This document shows, piece after piece, positions 6,640-13,330 of a DNA stretch of 13,330 nt (positions within the stretch are counted from its first letter, which is position 1; each line of letters opens with the position of its first letter). Location of the stretch: assembly GCF_040096285.1 (NCBI RefSeq), contig NZ_JBBMEY010000044.1, forward strand, positions 1-13,330, read 5' to 3'. Source of the DNA: Ruminococcoides intestinihominis (lineage in GTDB: Bacteria > Bacillota > Clostridia > Oscillospirales > Acutalibacteraceae). A program made the position numbers and the translations under genes. The notes under the pieces were generated by a model. The model made no database searches. It had not been told where the DNA came from and saw only the letters and a program-made list of their open reading frames with translations.

Positions 6640-7869
6640 ATGAATAATAAGGCATTATTTGAGGCATTAAGATCTCTAGAACAAGAAAAAGGCATTTCTA
6701 TGGATGCTATGATTACACAAATTTCTAAAGCTATTGTTATTGCTTGTAAGAATAACTACGGTGGCAATGATGATGTTGAAATCTCTATGGTACCTGAAAA
6801 GAATAGCTTTGATGTTAAGCTAAACAAAGAAGTAGTTGAAGAGGTATTTGACCCTGACTATGAAATTTCTCTTGAAGATGCTCAGAAAATTAAGAAGTCA
6901 GCTACTATCGGTGACAAGGTGGCAATTTCACTTGACCCTAAGAACCTAGGTAGAATTGCAGTACAGACTGCTCGTTCAGTTATCCGTCAGGGTATTCGTG
7001 ATGGTGAAAAGGGTCAGATGCTTGCTGAATTCCAGTCAAAGCAACAGGAAATTGTTACTGCTAAGGTTGAGAGAATTGACCCTGTTTCCGGTGGTATTAC
7101 AATCAGAATCGGTAAAGCAGAAGCAGTTCTACCTAAGTCAGAACAGATTGGTGACGAAACATTCAAGGAAGGTGACCTAATTAAGGTTTATATCGTTGAT
7201 GTTAGAACAACAGACAGAGGTCCTAGAGCATTTATCTCAAGAACTCACCCTGACTTTGTTAAGAGATTATTTGAAACAGAAGTTCCTGAAATTTTTGATG
7301 GTGTTGTAGAAATTAAGTCAGTTTCAAGAGAAGCAGGTTCCAGAACAAAGATGGCAGTTTATAGCAATGACAAGACTATTGATGCAGTTGGTTCTTGTAT
7401 CGGTGCTAAAGGTGCCAGAGTTAACACTATTGTTGAAGAACTTGGTGGAGAAAAGATTGATATTGTAGAATGGTCAGAAGACCCTGCAAAGTTTATTGCA
7501 GCTTCCCTATCTCCTGCAACTGTTATTAAGGTTGTTATTGAAGACCTTGAAGGTAAATCTTGCAGAGTTACTGTTCCTGACAATCAGCTTTCACTTGCTA
7601 TCGGTAACAAGGGTCAGAACGCAAGACTTGCAGCTAAACTAACAGGCTGGAAGATTGATATTCGTCCTGAAAGCGGTTTCTTCGGTGAAGATGAAGTTCT
7701 AATTGATAACACAGAAGACACTACACCTGAAGAAGTAGAAAAAACTTCAACAGAAGAACAGGCTGTTGAAGAACCGGTTGCTGAAGAATCAAAAGAAGAC
7801 GTACCGACTGTTGAAATGAATGGTGACAGTTTTATTGATGACATTTTATGCACAGATAACGAGGAATAA
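6640..7869 (+). CDS. nusA: Transcription termination/antitermination factor NusA
   Basis: The 409-residue protein has an N-terminal RNA-polymerase-binding domain (about 1-130) and an S1 domain (about 135-200, 'IVTAKVERIDPVSGGITI'). KH1 carries a GAKG loop (255-258) and KH2 a GNKG loop (322-325, LAIGNKGQNARLAA). After about residue 348 it ends in a Glu/Asp-rich tail, with no E. coli-type acidic repeat domains. NusA modulates pausing, intrinsic termination and antitermination. The ATG at 6640 lies 12 bases after GAAAGGA (6621-6627), a slightly long spacing. The acidic tail is longer than in Bacillus NusA, and similar low-complexity tails are seen in some Clostridia (from memory). ylxR follows after 35 bases. 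Confidence 0.97.
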   Translation: MNNKALFEALRSLEQEKGISMDAMITQISKAIVIACKNNYGGNDDVEISMVPEKNSFDVKLNKEVVEEVFDPDYEISLEDAQKIKKSATIGDKVAISLDPKNLGRIAVQTARSVIRQGIRDGEKGQMLAEFQSKQQEIVTAKVERIDPVSGGITIRIGKAEAVLPKSEQIGDETFKEGDLIKVYIVDVRTTDRGPRAFISRTHPDFVKRLFETEVPEIFDGVVEIKSVSREAGSRTKMAVYSNDKTIDAVGSCIGAKGARVNTIVEELGGEKIDIVEWSEDPAKFIAASLSPATVIKVVIEDLEGKSCRVTVPDNQLSLAIGNKGQNARLAAKLTGWKIDIRPESGFFGEDEVLIDNTEDTTPEEVEKTSTEEQAVEEPVAEESKEDVPTVEMNGDSFIDDILCTDNEE

Positions 7870-7904
7870 TTTATTCTTGTAATATAATGAAAGGAGGAAT
7901 TACT

Positions 7905-8204
7905 GTGAAAACAAAGAAAGTTCCAATGAGAAAATGTTCCGGTTGTGGAAATATGTTTCCAAAGAAAGAACTGGTTAGGGTTGTAAAAGCCCCTGACAAA
8001 AAAGACAGTGACGGTAATATAATAGAAAAGGGTGAAGTTTCTCTTGACCTTACTTCTAAGAAATCCGGAAGAGGTGCTTATGTCTGCAAAAATGTTCAGT
8101 GCCTACAAAAAGCCAGAAAGACTAAGAGGATTGACCGTTCATTAAATACAGTCATTCCTTCAGAAATTTATGACCAAATGGAAAAGGAAATTGCCGATGA
8201 ATGA
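7905..8204 (+). CDS. ylxR: YlxR/RnpM family RNA-binding protein (DUF448)
   Basis: The protein has 99 residues from the chosen GTG start. It carries the DUF448 signature PMRKCSGCG (Cys11 and Cys14), ELVRVVKAP, then SGRGAYVC and a C-terminal Lys/Arg-rich helix. YlxR was recently described in B. subtilis as RnpM, a modulator of RNase P. The GTG at 7905 is chosen because a perfect AAAGGAGG (7890-7897) stands 7 bases upstream. An in-frame ATG at 7887 has no ribosome binding site and would overlap the Shine-Dalgarno itself. An insertion DKKDSDGNIIEKGE between the two conserved halves is longer than in short homologues (from memory). Its end overlaps the next gene by 8 bases. Confidence 0.93.
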   Translation: MKTKKVPMRKCSGCGNMFPKKELVRVVKAPDKKDSDGNIIEKGEVSLDLTSKKSGRGAYVCKNVQCLQKARKTKRIDRSLNTVIPSEIYDQMEKEIADE

Positions 8205-8517
8205 CAGATTACTTTCTATCTTGGGCTTATGCAGACGAGCAGGTAAAATTGTAATTGGTACAGACCCGGTTATTGAGTCTGTTACAACCGGAAAATCCTT
8301 TATTGTCCTTATGACAAAGGATTTTTCAGCCAACAGTAAGAAAAACATCCTGAAAGCCTCTAACAACAGTTCAGTTAAAACTTTCGTTATTAACAGAACT
8401 AAGGATGAGTTAGGTATGGCAATTGGCAAGTATTGTGCTGTTGTCAGCATAACAGACAGAGGTTTTTCTGATAAAATTCAAGAGTTAATCTTGAAAGAGC
8501 AAGAACAGGAGGAATGA
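8197..8517 (+). CDS. ylxQ: L7Ae/L30e-like RNA-binding protein YlxQ
   Basis: The protein has 106 residues from ATG 8197. It opens with MNDRLLSILGLCRRAGKIVI and continues with 'GKSFIVLMTKDFSANSKKNI' and 'ELGMAIGKYCAVVSITDRGF'. This is the L7Ae/L30e/S12e/Gadd45 fold that recognises kink-turn RNA; B. subtilis YlxQ is also called RplGA. An ATG at 8170 is in frame but lies deep in ylxR. ATG 8197 has AAGGA about 8 bases upstream (8184-8188) and gives the family's usual N-terminus. It overlaps the ylxR stop (TGA 8202-8204), so translation is probably coupled. The precise biological role is not established. Confidence 0.9.
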   Translation: MNDRLLSILGLCRRAGKIVIGTDPVIESVTTGKSFIVLMTKDFSANSKKNILKASNNSSVKTFVINRTKDELGMAIGKYCAVVSITDRGFSDKIQELILKEQEQEE

Positions 8518-8521
8518 AACT

Positions 8522-10849
8522 ATGATGATTAAATATAAGGTTAATGAGGTTGCTAAGGACCTTGGCGTTAACAGTAAGAAAGTTATCGAAGTACTTGATA
8601 AATATTGTGGCGTACAGAAGAAAACTACAACTACTCTGGAAGAAAATGAGCTAAATGTTGTTTTCGATTACTTTACTCAGGACAAAAATCTTGATAACTT
8701 AGATGCTTACTATGCAAAGAGAAACGCAGGTATTGAAGAAGTAGAAAAGAAGAAAGACGAAGAAAAGAAAAAGAGAAAAGAAGAACATAAACGCCAAAAA
8801 GCAGAACAAGCTAAAAAACAGGGCAAAGCTCCTGCACAACAAGAGAAAGAACATCAGGCTCCCAGAAGAAAGGAAAGCCGTGTAATTGATACATCAGCAG
8901 TTGTTGTTAATGTTGATAAGTACAACGAAAAGTACGACAATATGGCTGACTCTAAGATGAACAGAAGTGACAGAAATAAAAGTCAGGTTAAAAAGCAGAA
9001 GATTAACCAGCGTTCACAGCAGAGAAAGAAAAGACAAGGTAAGAGAGAAACAGAACAGGAAAGACTAAAGAGAATTGCAGCAGAAAGAAAGGCAAAGCCT
9101 ATTACTGTTCAGATTCCTGAGGAAATTGTTGTTCAGGAACTTGCTTCTCGTCTAAAGGCTACTGTTGCCGAAGTTGTAAAGAAAGCATTCTTAATGGGTA
9201 CAATGGTTACTGCTACAGATACTATTGACTTTGATACTGCTTCTCTAATTGCTATGGAATTTCATGCAAAGGTAGAGAAAGAAGTTGTTGTTACAATCGA
9301 AGAACAGATTATTGATGATACAGAAGATGATGATGCAAATCTAGTACCAAGAGCTCCGGTTGTTGTTGTTATGGGTCATGTTGACCATGGTAAAACATCT
9401 ATCCTTGATGTTATCCGTCATGCAAATGTTACATCCTCTGAGGCCGGTGGTATTACTCAGCATATCGGTGCTTACAGAGTGCAGGTTAACGGCAAGGATA
9501 TTACATTCCTAGATACTCCGGGTCATGAAGCATTTACAACAATGCGTGCAAGAGGTGCAATGGCTACAGATATTGCTATTCTTGTTGTTGCTGCTGATGA
9601 TGGTATTATGCCACAGACAGTAGAAGCTATTAACCATGCTAAGGCCGCCGGTGTTTCTGTTGTTGTTGCTATTAACAAGATGGATAAACCTGGTGCTAAC
9701 CCAGAAAATGTAAAACAGCAATTAACTGAATATGAACTTGTACCTGAAGAATGGGGTGGTGATACACCTTGTATTCCTGTTTCTGCAAAGACTAAGGAAG
9801 GTATTCCTGATCTACTTGAAATGGTACTTCTAATTGCTGAAATGAAGGAACTAAAGGCTAACCCTGACCGTCAGGCTAAGGGTTGCGTTATTGAAGCAAG
9901 ACTTGATAAGGGTAGAGGTCCAATCGCTACAATGCTTGTACAGAACGGTACACTTCACCAAGGTGATATTGTTGTTGCCGGTACTGCAGTTGGTAGAGTT
10001 AGAGCAATGACTAACGATAGAGGCAGAAAAGTTAAGGAAGCCGGTCCATCAGTTCCAGTTGAAATTACAGGTCTTGATGAAGTTCCACAGGGTGGCGACA
10101 TTTTCAATGCCGTTTCTGATGAAAGACTTGCTCGTCAGCTTGTTGAACAGAGAAAAACTAAGGCTAAGGAAGAACTATTTAACTCAAGAACTAAGGTTAC
10201 ACTTGATAACCTATTTGACCAGATGAAACAGGGCGAAATGAAAGAACTTCAGATTATTGTTAAGGCTGATGTTCAGGGTTCTGTTGAAGCAGTTAGACAG
10301 TCACTTGAAAAGCTATCTAATGATGAAGTAAGAGTTAATGTTATCCACGGTGGTGTTGGTGCTATTAACGAAAGTGATGTTATGCTTGCTAATGCAAGTA
10401 ATGCAATCATTGTTGGCTTTAATGTTAGACCTGATGCTACTGCAGTAGCAAATGCTGAGAGAGAATCTGTAGATATTCGTCTATATAGCATTATTTATAA
10501 CTGTATTGAAGAAATTGAATCAGCTATGAAGGGTATGCTTGCTCCTAAGACAAGAGAAGTTGTAATCGGTAATGCTGAAATCCGTAACATTATCAGAATC
10601 AAGAGTGTTGGTGTTGTTGCCGGTTCATATGTTAAGAACGGTACTATCAAGAGAAATGCCAAGGTTAGAGTTATTCGTGACGGTGTTGTTATTGCTGATG
10701 ATACAATCGCTTCACTACAGAGATTTAAGGATGCAGTTAAGGAAGTAAACGAAGGTTATGAATGTGGTATTTGCCTAGAAAAATATAACGACCTTCGTGA
10801 AGGTGATATTTTTGAAGTGTATGAAATTCAGGAGTATCGTGAAGACTAA
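8522..10849 (+). CDS. infB: Translation initiation factor IF-2
   Basis: The 775-residue GTPase delivers fMet-tRNA to the 30S initiation complex and promotes 50S joining. An IF2_N module (about 1-50, 'YKVNEVAKDLGVNSKKVIEV') is followed by a Lys/Glu/Arg/Gln-rich linker (about 75-190, coiled-coil-like) and a second IF2_N-like module near 195-250. The G domain has G1 GHVDHGKT (285-292), G3 DTPGH (331-335), G4 NKMD (385-388) and G5 SAK (421-423). The C-terminal part includes the conserved 'VKADVQGSVEAV' and ends in the C2 barrel ('GYECGICLEKYND'). The ATG at 8522 follows AGGAGG (8507-8512), which lies inside the end of ylxQ. A second ATG at 8525 is possible and would change only the first residue. 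Confidence 0.98.
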   Translation: MMIKYKVNEVAKDLGVNSKKVIEVLDKYCGVQKKTTTTLEENELNVVFDYFTQDKNLDNLDAYYAKRNAGIEEVEKKKDEEKKKRKEEHKRQKAEQAKKQGKAPAQQEKEHQAPRRKESRVIDTSAVVVNVDKYNEKYDNMADSKMNRSDRNKSQVKKQKINQRSQQRKKRQGKRETEQERLKRIAAERKAKPITVQIPEEIVVQELASRLKATVAEVVKKAFLMGTMVTATDTIDFDTASLIAMEFHAKVEKEVVVTIEEQIIDDTEDDDANLVPRAPVVVVMGHVDHGKTSILDVIRHANVTSSEAGGITQHIGAYRVQVNGKDITFLDTPGHEAFTTMRARGAMATDIAILVVAADDGIMPQTVEAINHAKAAGVSVVVAINKMDKPGANPENVKQQLTEYELVPEEWGGDTPCIPVSAKTKEGIPDLLEMVLLIAEMKELKANPDRQAKGCVIEARLDKGRGPIATMLVQNGTLHQGDIVVAGTAVGRVRAMTNDRGRKVKEAGPSVPVEITGLDEVPQGGDIFNAVSDERLARQLVEQRKTKAKEELFNSRTKVTLDNLFDQMKQGEMKELQIIVKADVQGSVEAVRQSLEKLSNDEVRVNVIHGGVGAINESDVMLANASNAIIVGFNVRPDATAVANAERESVDIRLYSIIYNCIEEIESAMKGMLAPKTREVVIGNAEIRNIIRIKSVGVVAGSYVKNGTIKRNAKVRVIRDGVVIADDTIASLQRFKDAVKEVNEGYECGICLEKYNDLREGDIFEVYEIQEYRED

Positions 10850-10879
10850 TAACAGTCTATTGTAAAAGAGGAAATTAAT

Positions 10880-11251
10880 ATGTCAGGACACAGAATTGAT
10901 AGAACAACTGAAGATATTAAAAGAGAACTAACTGATATTTTTAAGTCAGTAAAAGACCCTAGAGTTGCCGATTGCTTTATTTCTATTATCAGAGTTGAGG
11001 TTACTAATGACCTTAGCTATTGCACAGTATATTTCAGTGTAATCGAGGGTATGGAAAGAGCAAAGGAAGCACTAAAGGGACTGAAATCTGCTACAGGTTA
11101 TATCAGAAGAGAACTTGGTCACAGACTTCATTTGCGTCATACTCCGGAGCTTATCTTTAAGCCAACTGATAGTATTGAATACAGTGCTAACATTAGCCGT
11201 ATTCTAAATGACCTTGATATTAAAGAAGATGAGGACCAAGATGAAGCTTGA
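10880..11251 (+). CDS. rbfA: 30S ribosome-binding factor RbfA
   Basis: The 123-residue protein matches RbfA in length and fold. It carries 'RTTEDIKRELTDIFKSVKDP', a KH-like core with 'VTNDLSYCTVYFSV', 'ATGYIRRELGHRLHLRHTPE', and an acidic C-terminal tail. RbfA binds immature 30S subunits near the 5' end helix of 16S rRNA and is needed for late maturation and cold growth (family knowledge). The ATG at 10880 follows AGAGGA with 7 bases spacing, 30 bases after infB. Its last 11 bases overlap the start of the DHH gene. Confidence 0.96.
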   Translation: MSGHRIDRTTEDIKRELTDIFKSVKDPRVADCFISIIRVEVTNDLSYCTVYFSVIEGMERAKEALKGLKSATGYIRRELGHRLHLRHTPELIFKPTDSIEYSANISRILNDLDIKEDEDQDEA

Positions 11252-12182
11252 TAATGTAGCTAAAATTTTACAAGAAAAAAATAATATTGAAATTTTAACT
11301 CACCATTATCCTGATGGAGATACCCTAGGTTCTGCTTATGGTCTTTGTAAGGCTTTACAAGATATAGGCAAAAATGCAAGGGTAATCCTTAGTGGTAAGG
11401 CTGCTACAAAGTTTGATTATCTAAAAAATGGAGTAAAGGAAAATTCCTTTACTCCGGATTTTATTATGTCTGTTGATGTAGCAGCACCTCAGCTTTTGGG
11501 GGATAATGAGGAAAGTTATAGCAACAAAATTCAGTTATGTATTGACCACCATGGCAGTAATTCTTTAGGTGTAGAGGATAGTTATATTGATGCTACAGCA
11601 GCATCTACTTGTGAAATTATCTTTGACCTAATCAACCTAATGAATGTGAAGGTTACTAAAGAAATTGCAAACTGCCTTTATACAGGTGTCAGTACAGACA
11701 CAGGTTGCTTTATGTACACAAATACCACTGCAAAAACTCATATGATTGCAGCAAAATTAATTGAATGTGGTGCTGATTTTGCAGTTATCAACAGAGCAAT
11801 GTTTGAAACCAAAACAAAGCAGAAACTTGCCCTTGAAAGAATGGTTTATGACACACTGGATTATTACTATGACGGCAAACTTGCTATTATTTACACCACC
11901 CTTGCAATGCAAGACAAGTTAAACTTAGGTGATGACCAAATGGAAGGTTTGGCATCAATTCCTAGACAGATTGACGGTGTGAAAATGGGCATTACTATTA
12001 GGGAAAAGCAGGATAATGTGTTTAAAATTTCTGTTAGAACTAATGGTGATACCGATGCTTGTGAATTTTGCAAAAAGTTCGGTGGTGGTGGCCACAAGGC
12101 TGCCTCAGGTTGTGCAATTAACGGTACACTTGAAAGTGTTAAGCAACAGCTTATTGATGCAGCGAAAGAGATACTACAATGA
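11241..12182 (+). CDS. nrnA: DHH/DHHA1 nanoRNase and pAp phosphatase NrnA
   Basis: The protein has 313 residues from ATG 11241. Metal-binding motifs are in order: HYPDGDTLGS (22-31), 'SVDVAAP', the DHH triad (102-104, IDHHGSN) and 'STDTGCFMYTN'. A C-terminal DHHA1 domain ends with GGGGHKAASGC (281-291). NrnA degrades 2-5-base RNA and dephosphorylates pAp using Mn2+ in the cytoplasm (B. subtilis YtqI family). The start at 11241 follows GAGGA (11231-11235) by 5 bases. In-frame ATGs at 11208 and 11229 lie inside rbfA with no ribosome binding site. It overlaps rbfA by 11 bases and truB by 4. A DHH protein between rbfA and truB is the common Clostridial order. Confidence 0.94.
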   Translation: MKLDNVAKILQEKNNIEILTHHYPDGDTLGSAYGLCKALQDIGKNARVILSGKAATKFDYLKNGVKENSFTPDFIMSVDVAAPQLLGDNEESYSNKIQLCIDHHGSNSLGVEDSYIDATAASTCEIIFDLINLMNVKVTKEIANCLYTGVSTDTGCFMYTNTTAKTHMIAAKLIECGADFAVINRAMFETKTKQKLALERMVYDTLDYYYDGKLAIIYTTLAMQDKLNLGDDQMEGLASIPRQIDGVKMGITIREKQDNVFKISVRTNGDTDACEFCKKFGGGGHKAASGCAINGTLESVKQQLIDAAKEILQ

Positions 12183-13072
12183 ACGGTGTAATTGTAATAA
12201 ACAAGCCAATGGACTTTACTTCATTTGATGTTGTGGCAGTAATGAGGAAAGCTCTTGGCATTAAGAAAATCGGTCATTTAGGTACACTTGACCCTAATGC
12301 AACAGGTGTTCTACCACTGGTTGTGGGAAACGGCACTAAGGCTCAGGACTTAATTACCAATCACGATAAAGGCTATGTGGCTACTTTTCAGTTTGGAAAG
12401 AAAACCGATACTCTAGATATTTGGGGTAAGGTACTAAAAGAAGAAAAAACTTCTTTCACTACAGAAGAAGTTAAGGAAAAGCTAAAAGAATTTCAAGGTG
12501 AAATTTATCAGCTACCACCTATGTACTCAGCTATTCAAATAAACGGTCAAAGACTTTATGACCTGGCAAGAGCAGGAAAAACTGTTGAAAGAGAAAAAAG
12601 AAAAGTAACAGTTTACTCCATAGAACTTTTTGACTTTGATGAAAAAAATCAAAGTGGTAAGTTGGAAATCAAGTGTAGTAAGGGTACATATATAAGGACA
12701 ATTATTGATGACCTTGGTGAAAGTTTAGGTTCTTGTGCAGTTATGACTTCACTTGTTAGAACTGAGGCTTGTGGTTTTACCCTAGAAGATGCAATTGACT
12801 TGCAGAAAGCTAGAGAACTAGAGGATTTCACACCATACATTAAAAGTGTGGAAAGTCTGTTTATGAACTACGGTTATGTGAAAATTACAGAACCACAAGC
12901 AAGAAGATTCTCTAACGGTGGTGCATTAGATAAGAACAGAACTTACCTTGAGAAAATGCAACCTAAAGAGGACACAATCCTAAGAGTCAGAGATAACAAT
13001 AATCAGTTTATCGGCTTAGGTATCGTTAAAGGTGATGAATTAAAAATTTATAAACTTTTCAAAACAAATTAG
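12179..13072 (+). CDS. truB: tRNA pseudouridine(55) synthase TruB
   Basis: The 297-residue protein has the TruB N-terminus 'INKPMDFTSFDVV' and the catalytic loop GHLGTLDPNATGVLP with Asp38 as nucleophile. Other motifs are 'QLPPMYSAIQINGQRLYDLA' and 'CSKGTYIRTIIDDLGESLGS'. A C-terminal PUA-like region runs from about 230 to the end ('EPQARRFSNGG', 'FIGLGIVKGDELK'). It makes pseudouridine at position 55 of the tRNA T-loop. The ATG overlaps the nrnA stop (ATGA), and the Shine-Dalgarno is weak (AAAGAGA), so translation is probably coupled to nrnA. Unlike many Firmicutes, no ribF follows; a terminator closes the operon. Confidence 0.97.
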   Translation: MNGVIVINKPMDFTSFDVVAVMRKALGIKKIGHLGTLDPNATGVLPLVVGNGTKAQDLITNHDKGYVATFQFGKKTDTLDIWGKVLKEEKTSFTTEEVKEKLKEFQGEIYQLPPMYSAIQINGQRLYDLARAGKTVEREKRKVTVYSIELFDFDEKNQSGKLEIKCSKGTYIRTIIDDLGESLGSCAVMTSLVRTEACGFTLEDAIDLQKARELEDFTPYIKSVESLFMNYGYVKITEPQARRFSNGGALDKNRTYLEKMQPKEDTILRVRDNNNQFIGLGIVKGDELKIYKLFKTN

Positions 13073-13106
13073 TTTTCCACATTTTAAGAGTGCAGTATGG
13101 AAAACT
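13071..13106 (+). other. Inverted repeat directly after the truB stop
   Basis: AGTTTTCCA (13071-13079) and TGGAAAACT (13098-13106) are perfect reverse complements separated by 18 bases, beginning within the truB TAG (13070-13072). It could form a 9-bp hairpin in the mRNA. It has no long T tract (TTTGACTT follows), so it is more likely an mRNA 3'-end or recognition element than the main terminator, which lies about 40 bases on. Confidence 0.5.
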
Positions 13107-13144
13107 TTTGACTTATCTCAAATATATAATTTGAATATGTAACA

Positions 13145-13181
13145 AAAACCGACTTTAGTAATCTATCCTAAAGTCGGTTTT
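13145..13181 (+). terminator. Intrinsic terminator of the rimP-truB operon
   Basis: A perfect 14-bp stem AAAACCGACTTTAG/CTAAAGTCGGTTTT (13145-13158 with 13168-13181) closes a 9-base loop. GTTATTTTAATTC and a run of seven T follow. It sits 73 bases after the truB stop and closes the operon. The A-rich 5' arm would also give a T run on the opposite strand, so it may terminate transcription in both directions. Confidence 0.92.
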
Positions 13182-13229
13182 GTTATTTTAATTCTTTTTT
13201 TGATTATAATAACTTAGCTTTATAAATTA

Positions 13230-13330
13230 GGGTTTGTGGTGCTAGAACTTGCCTTGTTATGTGGTAGATATTTAGAATTAGCAGAAACCATCCAGCCTTC
13301 CTTGTGTAAAGGAAGGGGGACCACGAAGTG
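13230..13330 (+). repeat. Right copy of the terminal inverted repeat element, with hairpin
   Basis: Bases 13230-13307 are the inverted copy of 1-78 (77 of 78 identical). A further 23 bases run to the window end and hold the outer part missing on the left. A perfect 8-bp inverted repeat CCTTCCTT/AAGGAAGG (13296-13303 with 13309-13316) closes a GTGTA loop. The outer GACCACGAAGTG resembles conserved ends of dispersed intergenic repeats in gut Clostridia (recall only, not verified). The element may extend past the window. Confidence 0.9.

Noticed and set aside
6956..7180. A 74-codon frame inside nusA in another plus-strand frame
   Set aside because: It overlaps the NusA N-terminal and S1 domains and has no ribosome binding site.
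7359..7853. Minus-strand open frames opposite nusA (and similar ones opposite infB, nrnA and truB)
   Set aside because: They are antisense shadows of strongly conserved genes, rich in Ser/Thr/Leu, with no start signals or recognisable motifs.
8747..9090. Lys/Glu/Arg-rich stretch in infB considered as a repeat array or foreign insertion
   Set aside because: A charged, variable linker between the IF2_N modules is normal in IF-2.

Overview
The window looks like a chromosomal segment from a low-GC, spore-forming Firmicute of the class Clostridia, probably a gut Oscillospiraceae/Ruminococcaceae-type organism. The basis is the AT-rich sequence, strong AGGAGG-type ribosome binding sites, the Firmicute gene order rimP-nusA-ylxR-ylxQ-infB-rbfA-nrnA-truB, and a SpoVAE sporulation protein. 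The genus cannot be named from sequence alone.

Left edge (1-365): a 78-base element that recurs in inverted orientation at the right edge, then the frameshifted C-terminal remnant of a GNAT-type acetyltransferase, then a strong bidirectional terminator hairpin (313-343).

Minus strand (366-5277): a compact four-gene operon read right to left. It encodes an ABC ATPase, an ABC-2 permease, a GldG-like auxiliary protein (TTG start) and a DUF4340 membrane-anchored protein. Two junctions are TAATG one-base overlaps and the third is a 12-base gap with an AGGAGG site. A sigma-A-like promoter (TTGAAG-N17-TATAAT) lies about 240 bases upstream of the first start codon, predicting a long 5' leader. The four proteins probably form one envelope complex resembling Gld-type gliding ABC systems. 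The substrate is unknown and gliding is not implied.

Centre (5278-6135): a divergent intergenic region, a lone spoVAE gene on the plus strand, then an extended -10 promoter and a 12-bp leader hairpin in front of rimP.

Plus strand (6136-13072): the conserved translation/transcription operon. RimP matures the 30S subunit, NusA controls elongation and termination, YlxR (RnpM) and YlxQ (L7Ae-like) are small RNA-binding proteins, IF2 drives initiation, RbfA is a 30S maturation factor, NrnA degrades nanoRNA and pAp, and TruB makes tRNA Psi55. Genes are tightly packed, with overlaps at ylxR/ylxQ, rbfA/nrnA and nrnA/truB. The unit ends in a strong intrinsic terminator (13145-13181).

Right edge (13182-13330): AT-rich spacer and the second, longer copy of the repeat, which carries a perfect 8-bp hairpin. 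Both window ends falling inside the same repeat suggests the window may be a contig bounded by repeats. No tRNA, rRNA, CRISPR array, transposase or phage gene was seen. The least understood content is the Gld-like ABC operon and the terminal repeat family; most of the rest is well-known core biology.
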